Positions 45,141 to 52,962 of a DNA stretch of 64,000 nt are shown piece after piece (position 1 is the stretch's first letter; the number at the start of each line of letters is the position of its first letter). The stretch lies in assembly GCF_009497155.1 (NCBI RefSeq), contig NZ_WINI01000001.1, forward strand, positions 558,001 to 622,000, given 5' to 3'. The notes beneath the pieces were generated by a model. That model was not told the DNA's origin. It worked only from the letters and a program-made list of their open reading frames with translations, and did not search any database. The translations under genes and the position numbers were made by a program. Source of the stretch: Glaciimonas soli. Lineage in GTDB: Bacteria; Pseudomonadota; Gammaproteobacteria; Burkholderiales; Burkholderiaceae_D.

Positions 45141-45968
45141 CTATGCCGTTTTATCGGCCACAAACACATCAATTTTTGCTGCATTAAATACATCGATCAT
45201 TTCAGCCGGAACTGGACGGTCTGTAAATAGAGCATCGACTTTAGATAGCTCTCCCAAACGCACCAGCGCCGGACGCATAAATTTTGAATGATCCGCCACC
45301 AAAAAAACGGTGCGCGAATGAGCAATGATGGCCTCCGCCACCCGCACTTCTCGATAGTCGAAATCGCGCAATGTGCCGTCTGCATCTATGCTGGAAATGC
45401 CGATGATGCCAAAATCGACTTTGAAACGTTGGATAAAGTCGATGGTTTCCTCCCCGGTAACGCCTAAATCGCGGGCACGCACCACGCCACCGGCAATAAT
45501 GACTTCGCATCCGGGATATCCACTCATGATCGCGGCAACGTTGAGATTATTCGTGATAACACGCAAATTACGGCGCCGACTTAAGGCTTTGGCGACTTCT
45601 TCAGTCGTAGTGCCAATATTGATGAATAGCGTTGCCTGATCTGGAATATGCTCGGCGACCAATGCTGCTATACGGCGTTTTTCCTCTGATTGCAAACCTT
45701 GGCGCGTACCATAGGCAATATTTTCTGCGCTGGAAGGCAAACCTACGCCACCATGATAACGTTGCAGCAAATTCAAATCGGACAGCATATTAATATCGCG
45801 ACGTATGGTTTGCTGAGTGATCTGAAAACGATTTGCCAGATTTTCTACAGTGACGAAACTTTCACGTTGAACGTACTGCAATATTTTTTGCTGACGTTCA
45901 TTCAGTGAATAATGCCCTGTCTGCGTTGTTGCATGCGCCGCTGTTTTCTCTGTCGCTGTCTGTGTCAT
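45141..45968 (-). CDS. glpR: DeoR-family repressor, GlpR-like
   Basis: 275 residues. The N-terminal DeoR helix-turn-helix (LNERQQKILQYVQRESFVTVENLANRFQITQQTIRRDINMLS, in pieces, about residues 22-65) is followed by the sugar-phosphate sensor domain with FINIGTTTEEVAKAL, NNLNVAAIMSG, GVVRARDLGVTGEETI and GISSIDADGTLRDFDYREV, a good match for the glycerol-3-phosphate repressor. A 20-residue Thr/Ala-rich extension precedes the HTH. No glp operon is adjacent. Confidence 0.82.
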   Translation of the reverse strand: MTQTATEKTAAHATTQTGHYSLNERQQKILQYVQRESFVTVENLANRFQITQQTIRRDINMLSDLNLLQRYHGGVGLPSSAENIAYGTRQGLQSEEKRRIAALVAEHIPDQATLFINIGTTTEEVAKALSRRRNLRVITNNLNVAAIMSGYPGCEVIIAGGVVRARDLGVTGEETIDFIQRFKVDFGIIGISSIDADGTLRDFDYREVRVAEAIIAHSRTVFLVADHSKFMRPALVRLGELSKVDALFTDRPVPAEMIDVFNAAKIDVFVADKTA

Positions 45969-46007
45969 CGCAAATCCTGTCTCTCTTTATATTTATTTTA
46001 CTCGGCT

Positions 46008-46111
46008 AAGTAATTCCGCATAAGTATGTAGACTAGGCGTCCCAGCCGCAGGCAGTACTGCAGTACGACAAGGCGGGACAACAAGCTATAAATACTTATG
46101 CGGGATTGCTT
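46008..46111. repeat. Palindromic MITE-like element, copy 3
   Basis: Left arm AAGTAATTCCGCATAAGTAT (46008) pairs with ATACTTATGCGGGATTGCTT (to 46111). The interior has CAGTACGACAAGGCGGGACA, related to AGTACGGCAAGCAGGCGCAA of copy 1. The right arm overlaps the 3' end of the chorismate mutase gene and provides its last codons and stop. Confidence 0.7.
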
Positions 46112-46728
46112 AAGAGTGTTTGAAGCGCCTTCTGGATTACTTGCTGCCTGATTTCAGCATCAGCATGTATAAAAATTTGCGCGTGCTCTGCGAGTATAGC
46201 TTGCACTCGGGGATTTTTGAGTAGTGGCCGACTATCCTGAAGTGCTGTTATCAATTGCGGATTGAGTTGATCGAGAACCGGACGTACATCGCGCGCCAGA
46301 TCAGGTACATCAAACGGCGTTGATGGTGGATTTTGCCGCCAACCTGAAATCAAATGCTGTTGAATAATTTTGCCTGCATCGAATTGATCTTGAAAAAAAC
46401 CACGTACAAATACACTATCAAGATCACTGGTCGCACGCGCCTGCGCAGCGACAGCATTGAGAATACTTGCTTCGCGTAGAGGATCATCAATCGCCGCGCC
46501 AGAATGCCATTTTGCCTTCGCCACCACCACTGCCACTTCCAGACGTTGATTGATCAACATCAATAAATGATCAATTTTCTGACTTTCGCTAGCACTGATC
46601 TGTCCTTCAGAAAGTGATTGACTCTGCTGAATATGCTGGCATGCACTGAGCAACAGCATCAATGCAAAGAAATAACTGAATTTGAAATAATGAGAATAGT
46701 AAAACGGCTTGTTTTTTATGATGGACAT
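46096..46728 (-). CDS. aroQ: Periplasmic AroQ-gamma chorismate mutase, lipoprotein-type
   Basis: 210 residues. The signal ends in LLLSAC (C30), which suggests lipid attachment, unusual for this normally soluble secreted enzyme. The all-helical AroQ domain follows: KIDHLLMLINQRLEVAVVVAKAKWHSG (in pieces, with the Arg and Lys of the active site), REASILNAVAAQA and FFQDQFDAGKIIQQHLI. It converts chorismate to prephenate outside the cytoplasm; the purpose is unclear. The C-terminal SNPA and stop lie in the palindromic repeat, so the original end may have been different. Confidence 0.82.
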   Translation of the reverse strand: MSIIKNKPFYYSHYFKFSYFFALMLLLSACQHIQQSQSLSEGQISASESQKIDHLLMLINQRLEVAVVVAKAKWHSGAAIDDPLREASILNAVAAQARATSDLDSVFVRGFFQDQFDAGKIIQQHLISGWRQNPPSTPFDVPDLARDVRPVLDQLNPQLITALQDSRPLLKNPRVQAILAEHAQIFIHADAEIRQQVIQKALQTLLSNPA

Positions 46729-46914
46729 AGAGACTTCGGCTAAAACGCTTTCAATTTTTCATTATCTCATTGGAGAAACCTCAAAAACGAAATGATTCTT
46801 ATATTCAACCAGGCATTGTGTAATTGCTGTCTTTTCGCTATGCTCACTAGCACTTATATAGGCACAAATCGTTGGCTCACATCATTCGCTAAAACTCATC
46901 ATTCGGGAAATTTC

Positions 46915-47679
46915 ATGCTATCAAAATTCAAACGCGCTCTCGTCGTTATGGCCGGTGGCTTATTGTTGACATCAATGACTGCGGCGCATGCTGATGATTT
47001 GGTCGTATCGGCTGCTTCTAGTTTAACGAATGCTTTCAAAGAAATTGCCACAGATTTTGAGGCAAAGCACCCAAAAACGAAAGTTGTTCTGAATTTTGCT
47101 GCTTCAGACGTCCTGCTACAACAAATTGTTAAGGGCGCTCCTGCCGATGTGTTCGCCTCTGCCGATCAGGAAGCAATGGACAAAGCCGTAACTGAAAAGG
47201 CCATACAAGAAAACAGTCGCAAAAATTTCGCCAATAATCAATTGGTTCTGATTGTGCCGACAGATAGCCAGCAATCCATCAAAACGCTACAAGATTTAAA
47301 CCAGCCAGCCATTAAACGCATCGCTTACGGCAACCCGGCGTCGGTTCCGGTCGGTCGTTATGCCAAGGCAGCGTTGGAAAATGCAAAGTTATGGGACGCT
47401 GTGACGGCCAAAGGTATTCCCGCTCAAAACGTACGGCAATGCCTGGACTATGTAGCGCGTGGCGAGGTTGATGCGGGTTTTGTATTTTCAACCGATGCCG
47501 CAATCATGAAAGACAAAGTCAAGGTAGCGCTTCAAATTCCATTGACTACACCGATTAGCTATCCGATTGCTATCACTAAAGACACTAAGCAAGCAGAAAC
47601 TGCAAAGCAGTTTGTAGACTATGTTTTATCCAGCACAGGCCAGGCAACATTGGCTAAATATGGATTCTTAGCCCCTTGA
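46915..47679 (+). CDS. modA: Molybdate ABC transporter, substrate-binding protein
   Basis: 254 residues from the ATG at 46915 (the open frame starts 41 codons earlier, but the signal peptide begins here). A Sec signal ends at AAHA. ModA blocks are LVVSAASSLTNAFKEIA, GAPADVFASADQEAMDKA, YGNPASVPVGRYAKAALE and GEVDAGFVFSTDA. It captures molybdate in the periplasm for ModBC. First gene of modABC; the Mo cofactor enzyme iorAB is in the same window. Confidence 0.95.
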   Translation: MLSKFKRALVVMAGGLLLTSMTAAHADDLVVSAASSLTNAFKEIATDFEAKHPKTKVVLNFAASDVLLQQIVKGAPADVFASADQEAMDKAVTEKAIQENSRKNFANNQLVLIVPTDSQQSIKTLQDLNQPAIKRIAYGNPASVPVGRYAKAALENAKLWDAVTAKGIPAQNVRQCLDYVARGEVDAGFVFSTDAAIMKDKVKVALQIPLTTPISYPIAITKDTKQAETAKQFVDYVLSSTGQATLAKYGFLAP

Positions 47680-47763
47680 TGTCGTTTGTGATCGAAGCGC
47701 AATGCAGCGCCGCCTGGCATGCGCCAAGCAAAACAGATTTCAGTAAGACAGGACCGATGCAAC

Positions 47764-48435
47764 ATGGATAACGTGTGGATACCACTAGCGCTATCTCTCA
47801 AAGTCGCAGGTTGGGCCACGCTACTGAATCTGTTTTTTGGCGTTGCTGCGGCTTATGGGTTGGCACGTTGGCGCTCTCCTGCAAGAGACTTGGTCGATTC
47901 GATTTTGACGTTGCCGCTGGTGTTGCCGCCAACCGTACTTGGTTATTACTTATTGGTGGTTTTTGGACGCCGTGGCATCGTTGGCGAGTGGCTGCAAAAA
48001 TGGGGAATAGAGCTGGTCTTCACCTGGCAAGGCGCAGTTATCGCCTCCACCATAGTAGCCTTTCCTCTGGTATTAAAATCGGCCCGTGCTGCCTTCGAAG
48101 ATATTGACCCTCAGTTGCAAAATGCGGCACGTGTATTAGGTATTTCCGAAGTTGCCGTATTTTTCCGCGTCACACTGCCGTTGGCATCAAAAGGTATTAT
48201 GGCCGGCGTTTTACTGTCATTTGCCAGAGCATTCGGTGAATTTGGTGCGACGTTGATGATCGCTGGTAATCTACCAGGACGTACCCAAACTCTATCAATC
48301 GCGATTTATGAGGCGGTACAAGCTGGTGACGACAATACCGCCGCTATCATGGTTCTCATTACTTCAGTTACTTGCGTACTGTTGTTGCTGATCGCTGGTC
48401 GCTTACTGCCTAAAAGCCATCGTCGAAAATTTTAG
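47764..48435 (+). CDS. modB: Molybdate ABC transporter, permease
   Basis: 223 residues from the ATG at 47764; the open frame begins 15 codons earlier. About five helices with the EAA loop (AARVLGISEVAVFFRVTLPLA) and the typical TLPLVLPPTVLGYYLL and RAFGEFGATLMIAGN. It forms the inner-membrane channel with ModC. Confidence 0.95.
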   Translation: MDNVWIPLALSLKVAGWATLLNLFFGVAAAYGLARWRSPARDLVDSILTLPLVLPPTVLGYYLLVVFGRRGIVGEWLQKWGIELVFTWQGAVIASTIVAFPLVLKSARAAFEDIDPQLQNAARVLGISEVAVFFRVTLPLASKGIMAGVLLSFARAFGEFGATLMIAGNLPGRTQTLSIAIYEAVQAGDDNTAAIMVLITSVTCVLLLLIAGRLLPKSHRRKF

Positions 48436-48452
48436 ATCGAAATAATACCTCT

Positions 48453-49121
48453 ATGACGCTCAGCATCAATATTCAAAAGCATTTGCAAGCAGATGAGCGT
48501 CACTTTCATCTCGATATCCGCTTTACGGCGAATAGCAATCGTATCGTTTTATTTGGCCCGTCCGGCGCCGGAAAAAGCCTTACCTTGCTGGCAGTCGCTG
48601 GTTTATTGAAACCAGACCAGGGCAACATTACATTGCATCAGCGTACGCTGTTCGATCACGACAAAGCTATTTGTTTGCCGCCACAACAGCGTAACGTAGC
48701 TTATTTATTTCAAGATTACGCACTATTCCCACACCTGACGGTAGCGCAAAATATTGCTTTTGGCTTGCGCAAAAATTGGCTAAACCCGCTTCGTCATTTT
48801 GCAAATAATCATCCTGTCGTGCTGAAGTGGTTAAAACTGTTTGAGTTGCAAGTAACAATCAACAGCTACCCACATCAACTCTCCGGCGGCCAGCGTCAGC
48901 GCGTTGCGCTGGCGCGTGCCTTGGTATCAGAACCAGATATCTTATTATTGGACGAACCATTTTCGGCCCTCGACTCAAGCTTGCGAGAGCGTATGCGCAA
49001 TGAGCTGAGTCAACTCCAGCTGCAATTGAATGTGCCTATGCTTATCATCACCCATGATCCTGCAGATGTGAAGGCATTTGGGGAAGAGGTTTTTGAAGTC
49101 CGGGATGGTCGTATTTCATAA
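48453..49121 (+). CDS. modC: Molybdate ABC transporter, ATPase without regulatory domain
   Basis: 222 residues. It has Walker A GPSGAGKS (about residue 35), Q-loop FQDYALFPH, signature LSGGQRQRVALARAL, Walker B ILLLDEPFSALD and the H-switch ITHDPADV. It ends right after the ATPase domain, whereas ModC of E. coli (352 residues) has a C-terminal Mop/TOBE domain for molybdate feedback. No continuation is found downstream in any frame; a REP-like repeat begins 31 bases after the stop. It follows modB by 17 bases. Confidence 0.92.
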   Translation: MTLSINIQKHLQADERHFHLDIRFTANSNRIVLFGPSGAGKSLTLLAVAGLLKPDQGNITLHQRTLFDHDKAICLPPQQRNVAYLFQDYALFPHLTVAQNIAFGLRKNWLNPLRHFANNHPVVLKWLKLFELQVTINSYPHQLSGGQRQRVALARALVSEPDILLLDEPFSALDSSLRERMRNELSQLQLQLNVPMLIITHDPADVKAFGEEVFEVRDGRIS

Positions 49122-49151
49122 GCTTTGCATCTTTTATAATTTAAAAATGAC

Positions 49152-49223
49152 CTCGTCGTTCCCGCGGACGCGGGAATCCATGTTGCGCAACTTGGATCCC
49201 CGCGTTCGCGAGGATGACGGAGG
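49152..49223. repeat. REP-like inverted repeat pair, copy B
   Basis: CGTCGTTCCCGCGGACGCGGGAATCCA and TTGGATCCCCGCGTTCGCGAGGATGACGG are imperfect mirror arms. The right arm matches the right arm of the copy at 41386-41502. Located directly after modC. Confidence 0.75.
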
Positions 49224-49256
49224 TATTTTTCGAATCGATTATTTGGTATTACATAT

Positions 49257-49289
49257 AAAAAAACCCACAACCAAGGTTGTGGGTTTTTT
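49257..49289. terminator. Bidirectional terminator between modC and bamC
   Basis: AAAAAACCCACAAC, loop and GTTGTGGGTTTTTT: a perfect stem with T-runs on both strands. Confidence 0.92.
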
Positions 49290-49318
49290 GTACTTATTTT
49301 CTACTTAATCACAGAAGA

Positions 49319-50500
49319 TTACTTCAATTCTTCATTCAGCAAGTTCAGGATCTTATCGCCTGCTGGAGAAGTTTCTGGTTGACCGTCGTTATTCTCTACC
49401 GTTACCTGACTATTATCGCCAACGCCTTTGATCACTACGCGATAACGCTCTGCTTTATCATCTGGTTTTGACGAACTGGTAAATATTTTCGCAAAGAAAC
49501 CTTCTGGCTTTTTATCCTTAGCATCTTTTGCCTGATCAACGTAACGGACAAAATAAATACCCTGGTCACGATTACGATCTTCTACCGTAAAGCCGACACG
49601 ATCCAACGCCAAACCGACACGACGCCATGCGCGGTCAAAGCTTTCAGCAATCACGACATTACTTGCTCCGGCAGGAGCTTTGTTAAAGACCGAGCGCGCT
49701 TGCATCATTGGGGCATCGACCACTGCAGCTTTAGCTTTAGCTACGTCGACTGCGCTCAGGCGTGCCATCAAACGTGACAAGAACTCAGCTTCCAGTTGCG
49801 GATCCGCTGGACGGGCTGTCCACACGCTGGTTTCTTTCGCCGTTCCAGTCAGTACTTCTTCAGCACCACGATGGCTGATGAAAATTTCGGTCGTGCCGTT
49901 TGGACCACGCTCTAAACGGGTACGGAATTTATCGCGCTCACCCGTGGAGTAAAGTGAATCGAATACCTTACCAAGTGTATTACGAACAAAATCCTGCGGG
50001 ATTTTTGCACGATTTTCAGCCCAGTCAGTTTCCATAACGCCGGTTTCAGCATTTTCTGTATTGATCAAGAAACCTGAATCCTGCCAAAAATCTTTAACTT
50101 GCGGCCATAGTTTTTCTGGAGATTCGTTGACTACCAGCCAACGCTCAGAACCATCACGCACAATTTTCGCTTCAGGCGCTGTATTTGGCGCAACCACGTC
50201 AACCGGAGCGGCTACCTTGGTACCTTGCTCCAGGTTATAACCCGAAGCAGTTGCCGTACCTGAATTAGCTTCAGGAACCGCATAACGATTTTCACGCTGC
50301 AATTGGGTCAAATCAGGTGGAATATCGAGTTTTGGCGCCTGGACTTTGCCAGCGCTTTTATAATCGATACGATCTGGTTCCAATACCGTAGTGAGTGAAC
50401 TGCATCCTGCTAAACCGGCAAGCGCCAATCCAATGACAAGACTGCGTTGAGTAAAGCTGTTTGTACGAAAAACGGAAGGGATGTTCTTACGAATAGTCAT
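49319..50500 (-). CDS. bamC: Outer-membrane assembly lipoprotein BamC
   Basis: 393 residues. The lipoprotein signal ends in LAGLAGC, followed by SSLTTVLEPDRIDYKSAG and LDIPPDLTQLQRENRYAVP, the unstructured N-terminal stretch that binds BamD. Two helix-grip domains follow (about 115-240 and 270-385: WLVVNESPEKLWPQVKDFW and VVIAESFDRAWRRVGLALDRVGF). BamC is part of the BAM complex that inserts beta-barrels such as the porin encoded at 60.9 kb. It is downstream of dapA, the arrangement also seen in E. coli (dapX/nlpB). Confidence 0.93.
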   Translation of the reverse strand: MTIRKNIPSVFRTNSFTQRSLVIGLALAGLAGCSSLTTVLEPDRIDYKSAGKVQAPKLDIPPDLTQLQRENRYAVPEANSGTATASGYNLEQGTKVAAPVDVVAPNTAPEAKIVRDGSERWLVVNESPEKLWPQVKDFWQDSGFLINTENAETGVMETDWAENRAKIPQDFVRNTLGKVFDSLYSTGERDKFRTRLERGPNGTTEIFISHRGAEEVLTGTAKETSVWTARPADPQLEAEFLSRLMARLSAVDVAKAKAAVVDAPMMQARSVFNKAPAGASNVVIAESFDRAWRRVGLALDRVGFTVEDRNRDQGIYFVRYVDQAKDAKDKKPEGFFAKIFTSSSKPDDKAERYRVVIKGVGDNSQVTVENNDGQPETSPAGDKILNLLNEELK

Positions 50501-50603
50501 GTGAATACAGTATAAGTGGAACGAAAAAAATCTAAAAGCGCCTGTCAGCGCACTTATTTACAACCTTACTGACCGCTTAAGGTTGTCCGGGTTTACTGTG
50601 AGC

Positions 50604-51485
50604 TTACTTTAAAATACCAGATTCACTCATGGCGGCACGCACTGCGGGCTCAAATTCAGCCGACAATTGTACCAGTGGCAAACGCATGCCAGAAGAAATC
50701 AAGCCCATTTCAGCCAACGCCCACTTAACTGGAATTGGATTGGGTTCAATGAACAATTTGTTATGTAATGGTAACATCTTGTTATTGATTTTAACCGCTT
50801 CAGGCACATCGCCCTTCATTGCAGCAACGCACAATAGATGCATTTCGCGCGGTGCAACGTTGGCAGTTACCGAAATATTACCTTTACCGCCAGCAAACAT
50901 CAGCGCCATTGCAGTAGCATCGTCACCAGAAAACACCGCAAAATCAGCAGGCGCCAAACGGATTAAGTCAAAACCACGCGCAATATTTCCGGTGGCATCT
51001 TTCACGCCAATGATGTTAGGTATTTGCGCCAAACGCAAAATAGTCTCATTGCTCATGTCAGCAACGGTACGGCCCGGAACATTGTACAAAATAATGGGCA
51101 AATCAACAGCTTCAGCAATTTTCTTAAAGTGCTGATACATGCCTTCTTGCGTCGGCTTATTGTAATAAGGGACTACTTGCAGGATTGCATCGGCGCCAAC
51201 TTCTTTGGCGCGTTGCGATAAATTGATGGCCTCTACTGTGGAGTTGCCACCGGCGCCCGCAATAATAGGGATGCGCTTAGCCGCATGTTCAACAGCAACT
51301 TCGATTAACTTAACATGCTCTTCCACCGTGACCGTTGGCGATTCACCAGTCGTGCCGACGATGCAAATCGCATCAGTACCTTCCGCTATGTGCCAATCAA
51401 CCAGCTTTCGTAAACTCGGCAAATCGAGATCGCCGTTTGGATGCATGGGAGTAACGATTGCAACTATGCTGCCCTGAATAATCAT
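50604..51485 (-). CDS. dapA: 4-hydroxy-tetrahydrodipicolinate synthase
   Basis: 293 residues from the ATG at 51485; 28 further codons are open upstream. DapA condenses pyruvate and aspartate semialdehyde, the first committed step to lysine and diaminopimelate. Visible motifs are [23 protein letters not shown] (substrate loop), [34 protein letters not shown] and IGVKDATGN with the Schiff-base lysine. It probably forms an operon with bamC. No strong ribosome site precedes the start. Confidence 0.96.
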   Translation of the reverse strand: MIIQGSIVAIVTPMHPNGDLDLPSLRKLVDWHIAEGTDAICIVGTTGESPTVTVEEHVKLIEVAVEHAAKRIPIIAGAGGNSTVEAINLSQRAKEVGADAILQVVPYYNKPTQEGMYQHFKKIAEAVDLPIILYNVPGRTVADMSNETILRLAQIPNIIGVKDATGNIARGFDLIRLAPADFAVFSGDDATAMALMFAGGKGNISVTANVAPREMHLLCVAAMKGDVPEAVKINNKMLPLHNKLFIEPNPIPVKWALAEMGLISSGMRLPLVQLSAEFEPAVRAAMSESGILK

Positions 51486-51555
51486 GATGAAGTGCGTATA
51501 TACGAAAAGAATAATATTTGATTGTAGCGGATAGACGTGCCGAAGGGAATTATCG

Positions 51556-51674
51556 GCAATGATTCTCACAAATATTTACATGCAGATTGTTAGACGCCCT
51601 AGAGCGATACAAACCAAAAAAACTTGCTTTTTGTATTTTAAAGCTCAATAATATAAATGAGAATCATTATTATT
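51556..51674. promoter_or_regulatory. Two Fur-box-like sites
   Basis: Site 1 GCAATGATTCTCACAAATA (51556-51574) and site 2 ATAAATGAGAATCATTATTATT (51653-51674). Site 2 matches the core ATGATAATCATTAT of the 19-bp Fur consensus at 13 of 14 positions. They lie between dapA and the unknown gene at 51850, both of which could be affected. No other feature is seen in the 364-bp gap. Confidence 0.6.
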
Positions 51675-51849
51675 TAAAAGTTGGATCGGCGGGCTGCTCT
51701 AATACGCACAAACTCGGCTAAAGCTATCCAGACAAGCGGATCGTCACGATGCGCAGCTGTGGGAAAGCAGTGAGTATTACAGGCAAAATACCCGGCTCGG
51801 TCAGCGTGCTAAGAATCGCCCCCAATGAAACCTGAAAACCAAGGAGTCT

Positions 51850-52248
51850 ATGTTGAGTACCCATCTGACATCCACCCCTGCTTCTATAGCCCAAAATGCA
51901 ATCCTGATTGATATCAACGCCATCGACACGCCGCCGGAAATGCTGTTATCCGCCGTATTACAGCGTATATCGCGCTACATCACAGTAAATCAACAAGCTG
52001 CCGGAACAACCTCTGCTCAAACGCAAGCGGCGGAAATGATAGAACATCATTTGCATGCCCTTTCCGAGCTACCTTGCCTAACACCTGTGCTACGCGCAAC
52101 ATGTCAGCAATTATCCGAGCAGTGGACGCACATTGCTGAACAGGTTGCCGAACACACCACAACGTCGGGCAAAGCAATTCCCTCCTCGTCCCGGCCCTCC
52201 TTTATTGCGCGTTTAATCTATGGCGATCGAGTAAGTACGATCGCTTAA
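51850..52248 (+). CDS. Hypothetical protein, possibly iron-regulated
   Basis: 132 residues with a good ribosome site (AAGGAG 6 bases before ATG). It is mostly helical, without signal peptide or membrane segment. The middle is a predicted helical region (EMLLSAVLQRISRYITVNQQ, AAEMIEHHLHALSEL, RATCQQLSEQWTHIAEQVAEH) and the C-terminus is SFIARLIYGDR. No family is recognised. The upstream Fur-like boxes suggest expression under iron limitation; this is inference. Confidence 0.65.
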   Translation: MLSTHLTSTPASIAQNAILIDINAIDTPPEMLLSAVLQRISRYITVNQQAAGTTSAQTQAAEMIEHHLHALSELPCLTPVLRATCQQLSEQWTHIAEQVAEHTTTSGKAIPSSSRPSFIARLIYGDRVSTIA

Positions 52249-52444
52249 CTGAATTCCCCGGGAAGGGAATGTCCGGCCATCTATGTACGTAATAGCTTTT
52301 TGCACATTTTTTAATTCACATCGATTTGTGATCAACTGAAAAATAATGCTAAATTATTGCGTATGTTGGCTGAGTGTCTTTATCGGCATTAGCCAATGCA
52401 CATTCTTTTTTGCATCGCCAAGCCGTTTTTTTTCAAGGACCGTC

Positions 52445-52585
52445 ATGAATCTCCATCTTCACCTCACCCCTGTTGTTTCGCTCATCGCTGGCGTTTTGAT
52501 CCTTTGCGTGCCGCGTCTGCTGAGTACTGTGATTGCGCTTTATCTGATTATCATTGGATTAATTGGCATATTTGGCCTTAAATAA
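52445..52585 (+). CDS. DUF3096 mini membrane protein
   Basis: 46 residues with AAGGA upstream of the ATG at 52445. Two hydrophobic segments (VVSLIAGVLILCVPRLLSTV and IALYLIIIGLIGIFG) match DUF3096 proteins, which have the form LTPIVSLIAGILILI-PRLL. These are widespread tiny inner-membrane proteins of unknown function. The open frame extends upstream but this start gives the normal length. Confidence 0.8.
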   Translation: MNLHLHLTPVVSLIAGVLILCVPRLLSTVIALYLIIIGLIGIFGLK

Positions 52586-52598
52586 AAACGAAGAAAAC

Positions 52599-52628
52599 TT
52601 GACAGACTTTGAGTAATTCCTCTATATT
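52599..52628 (+). promoter_or_regulatory. Sigma-70 promoter of the leu leader/leuA transcript
   Basis: TTGACA (52599-52604), an 18-base spacer and TATATT (52623-52628). Transcription should begin near 52635, about 380 bases before leuA, at or next to the ATG of leader peptide 1. Confidence 0.75.
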
Positions 52629-52634
52629 GGCTCA

Positions 52635-52733
52635 ATGAACTCCGCAAAATCCCTATCCTGCTCTCTACTACACATTACTGGTTCCCTACCAGCAATGCTG
52701 CTAGGGTCGTCGCTACTAGCTCTACTAAACTAA
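52635..52733 (+). CDS. leuL1: Leucine-rich leader peptide 1 (attenuator)
   Basis: 32-codon ORF (starts MNSAKSLSCSLLH, ends LLALLN). Ten of 32 residues are leucine and nine of those use CTA, including CTA CTA at codons 11-12 and CTA CTA GCT CTA CTA just before the stop. The ATG coincides with the predicted transcription start, so no ribosome site is visible; it may be leaderless or begin at the internal ATG (codon 21). A strong hairpin (52684-52706) lies inside the frame. Proposed role: ribosome stalling on CTA under leucine shortage controls leuA. The label leuL1 is only descriptive. Confidence 0.6.
   Translation: MNSAKSLSCSLLHITGSLPAMLLGSSLLALLN
52684..52706 (+). promoter_or_regulatory. Hairpin inside leader 1
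   Basis: CCCTACCAGCA and TGCTGCTAGGG pair with one mismatch. A ribosome translating leader 1 would melt it, so it may be part of an attenuation switch. Confidence 0.45.
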
Positions 52734-52846
52734 GTAAGCGCACCCTGATTTTTCTTCCCTGAACAACGGGACATTCTGACAAAACACCGTCAGCAGCAAA
52801 AAATAAATCACTTGTAGAACAAACAGCAGGAACTACGGACTTCATT

Positions 52847-52927
52847 ATGCAATTCACCTCACTCCGCATTAATACCCTACTAGCACTACTACTACCGCTA
52901 CCGATCGGTTGCCTGGCCTCGCGTTAA
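52847..52927 (+). CDS. leuL2: Leucine-rich leader peptide 2 (attenuator)
   Basis: 26-codon ORF with a plausible ribosome site (GGA 7 bases before the ATG). It reads [10 protein letters not shown] followed by [12 protein letters not shown] and ends ASR. Eight leucines are present and six are CTA: CTA CTA GCA CTA CTA CTA CCG CTA. The sequence superficially resembles a lipoprotein signal (PIGC), but the length, codon choice and position just before leuA favour a leucine attenuator peptide. A hairpin at 52933-52962 follows directly after the stop. Confidence 0.7.
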   Translation: MQFTSLRINTLLALLLPLPIGCLASR

Positions 52928-52932
52928 TTTTC

Positions 52933-52962
52933 GAGTGGCAGTCAGGCAGCCAGCCGCCACTC
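52933..52962 (+). promoter_or_regulatory. Hairpin between leader 2 and leuA
   Basis: GAGTGGC...GCCACTC with inner GGC/GCC pairs, starting 5 bases after the leader 2 stop. There is no good T-run, so it may be an anti-terminator, a rho-sensitive pause or a translation-controlling stem. Confidence 0.45.

Noticed and set aside
46792-46914. Longer ModA starting at 46792
   Set aside because: The extra 41 residues precede a complete signal peptide beginning at 46915.
52675-52869. 64-codon minus-strand frame across the leu leaders
   Set aside because: It is the complement of CTA-rich codons; the promoter and ribosome site fit the plus strand.
52847-52927. Entericidin-like or other small lipoprotein
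   Set aside because: The PIGC pattern is present, but 26 codons with six CTA leucines directly before leuA fit an attenuator leader better.
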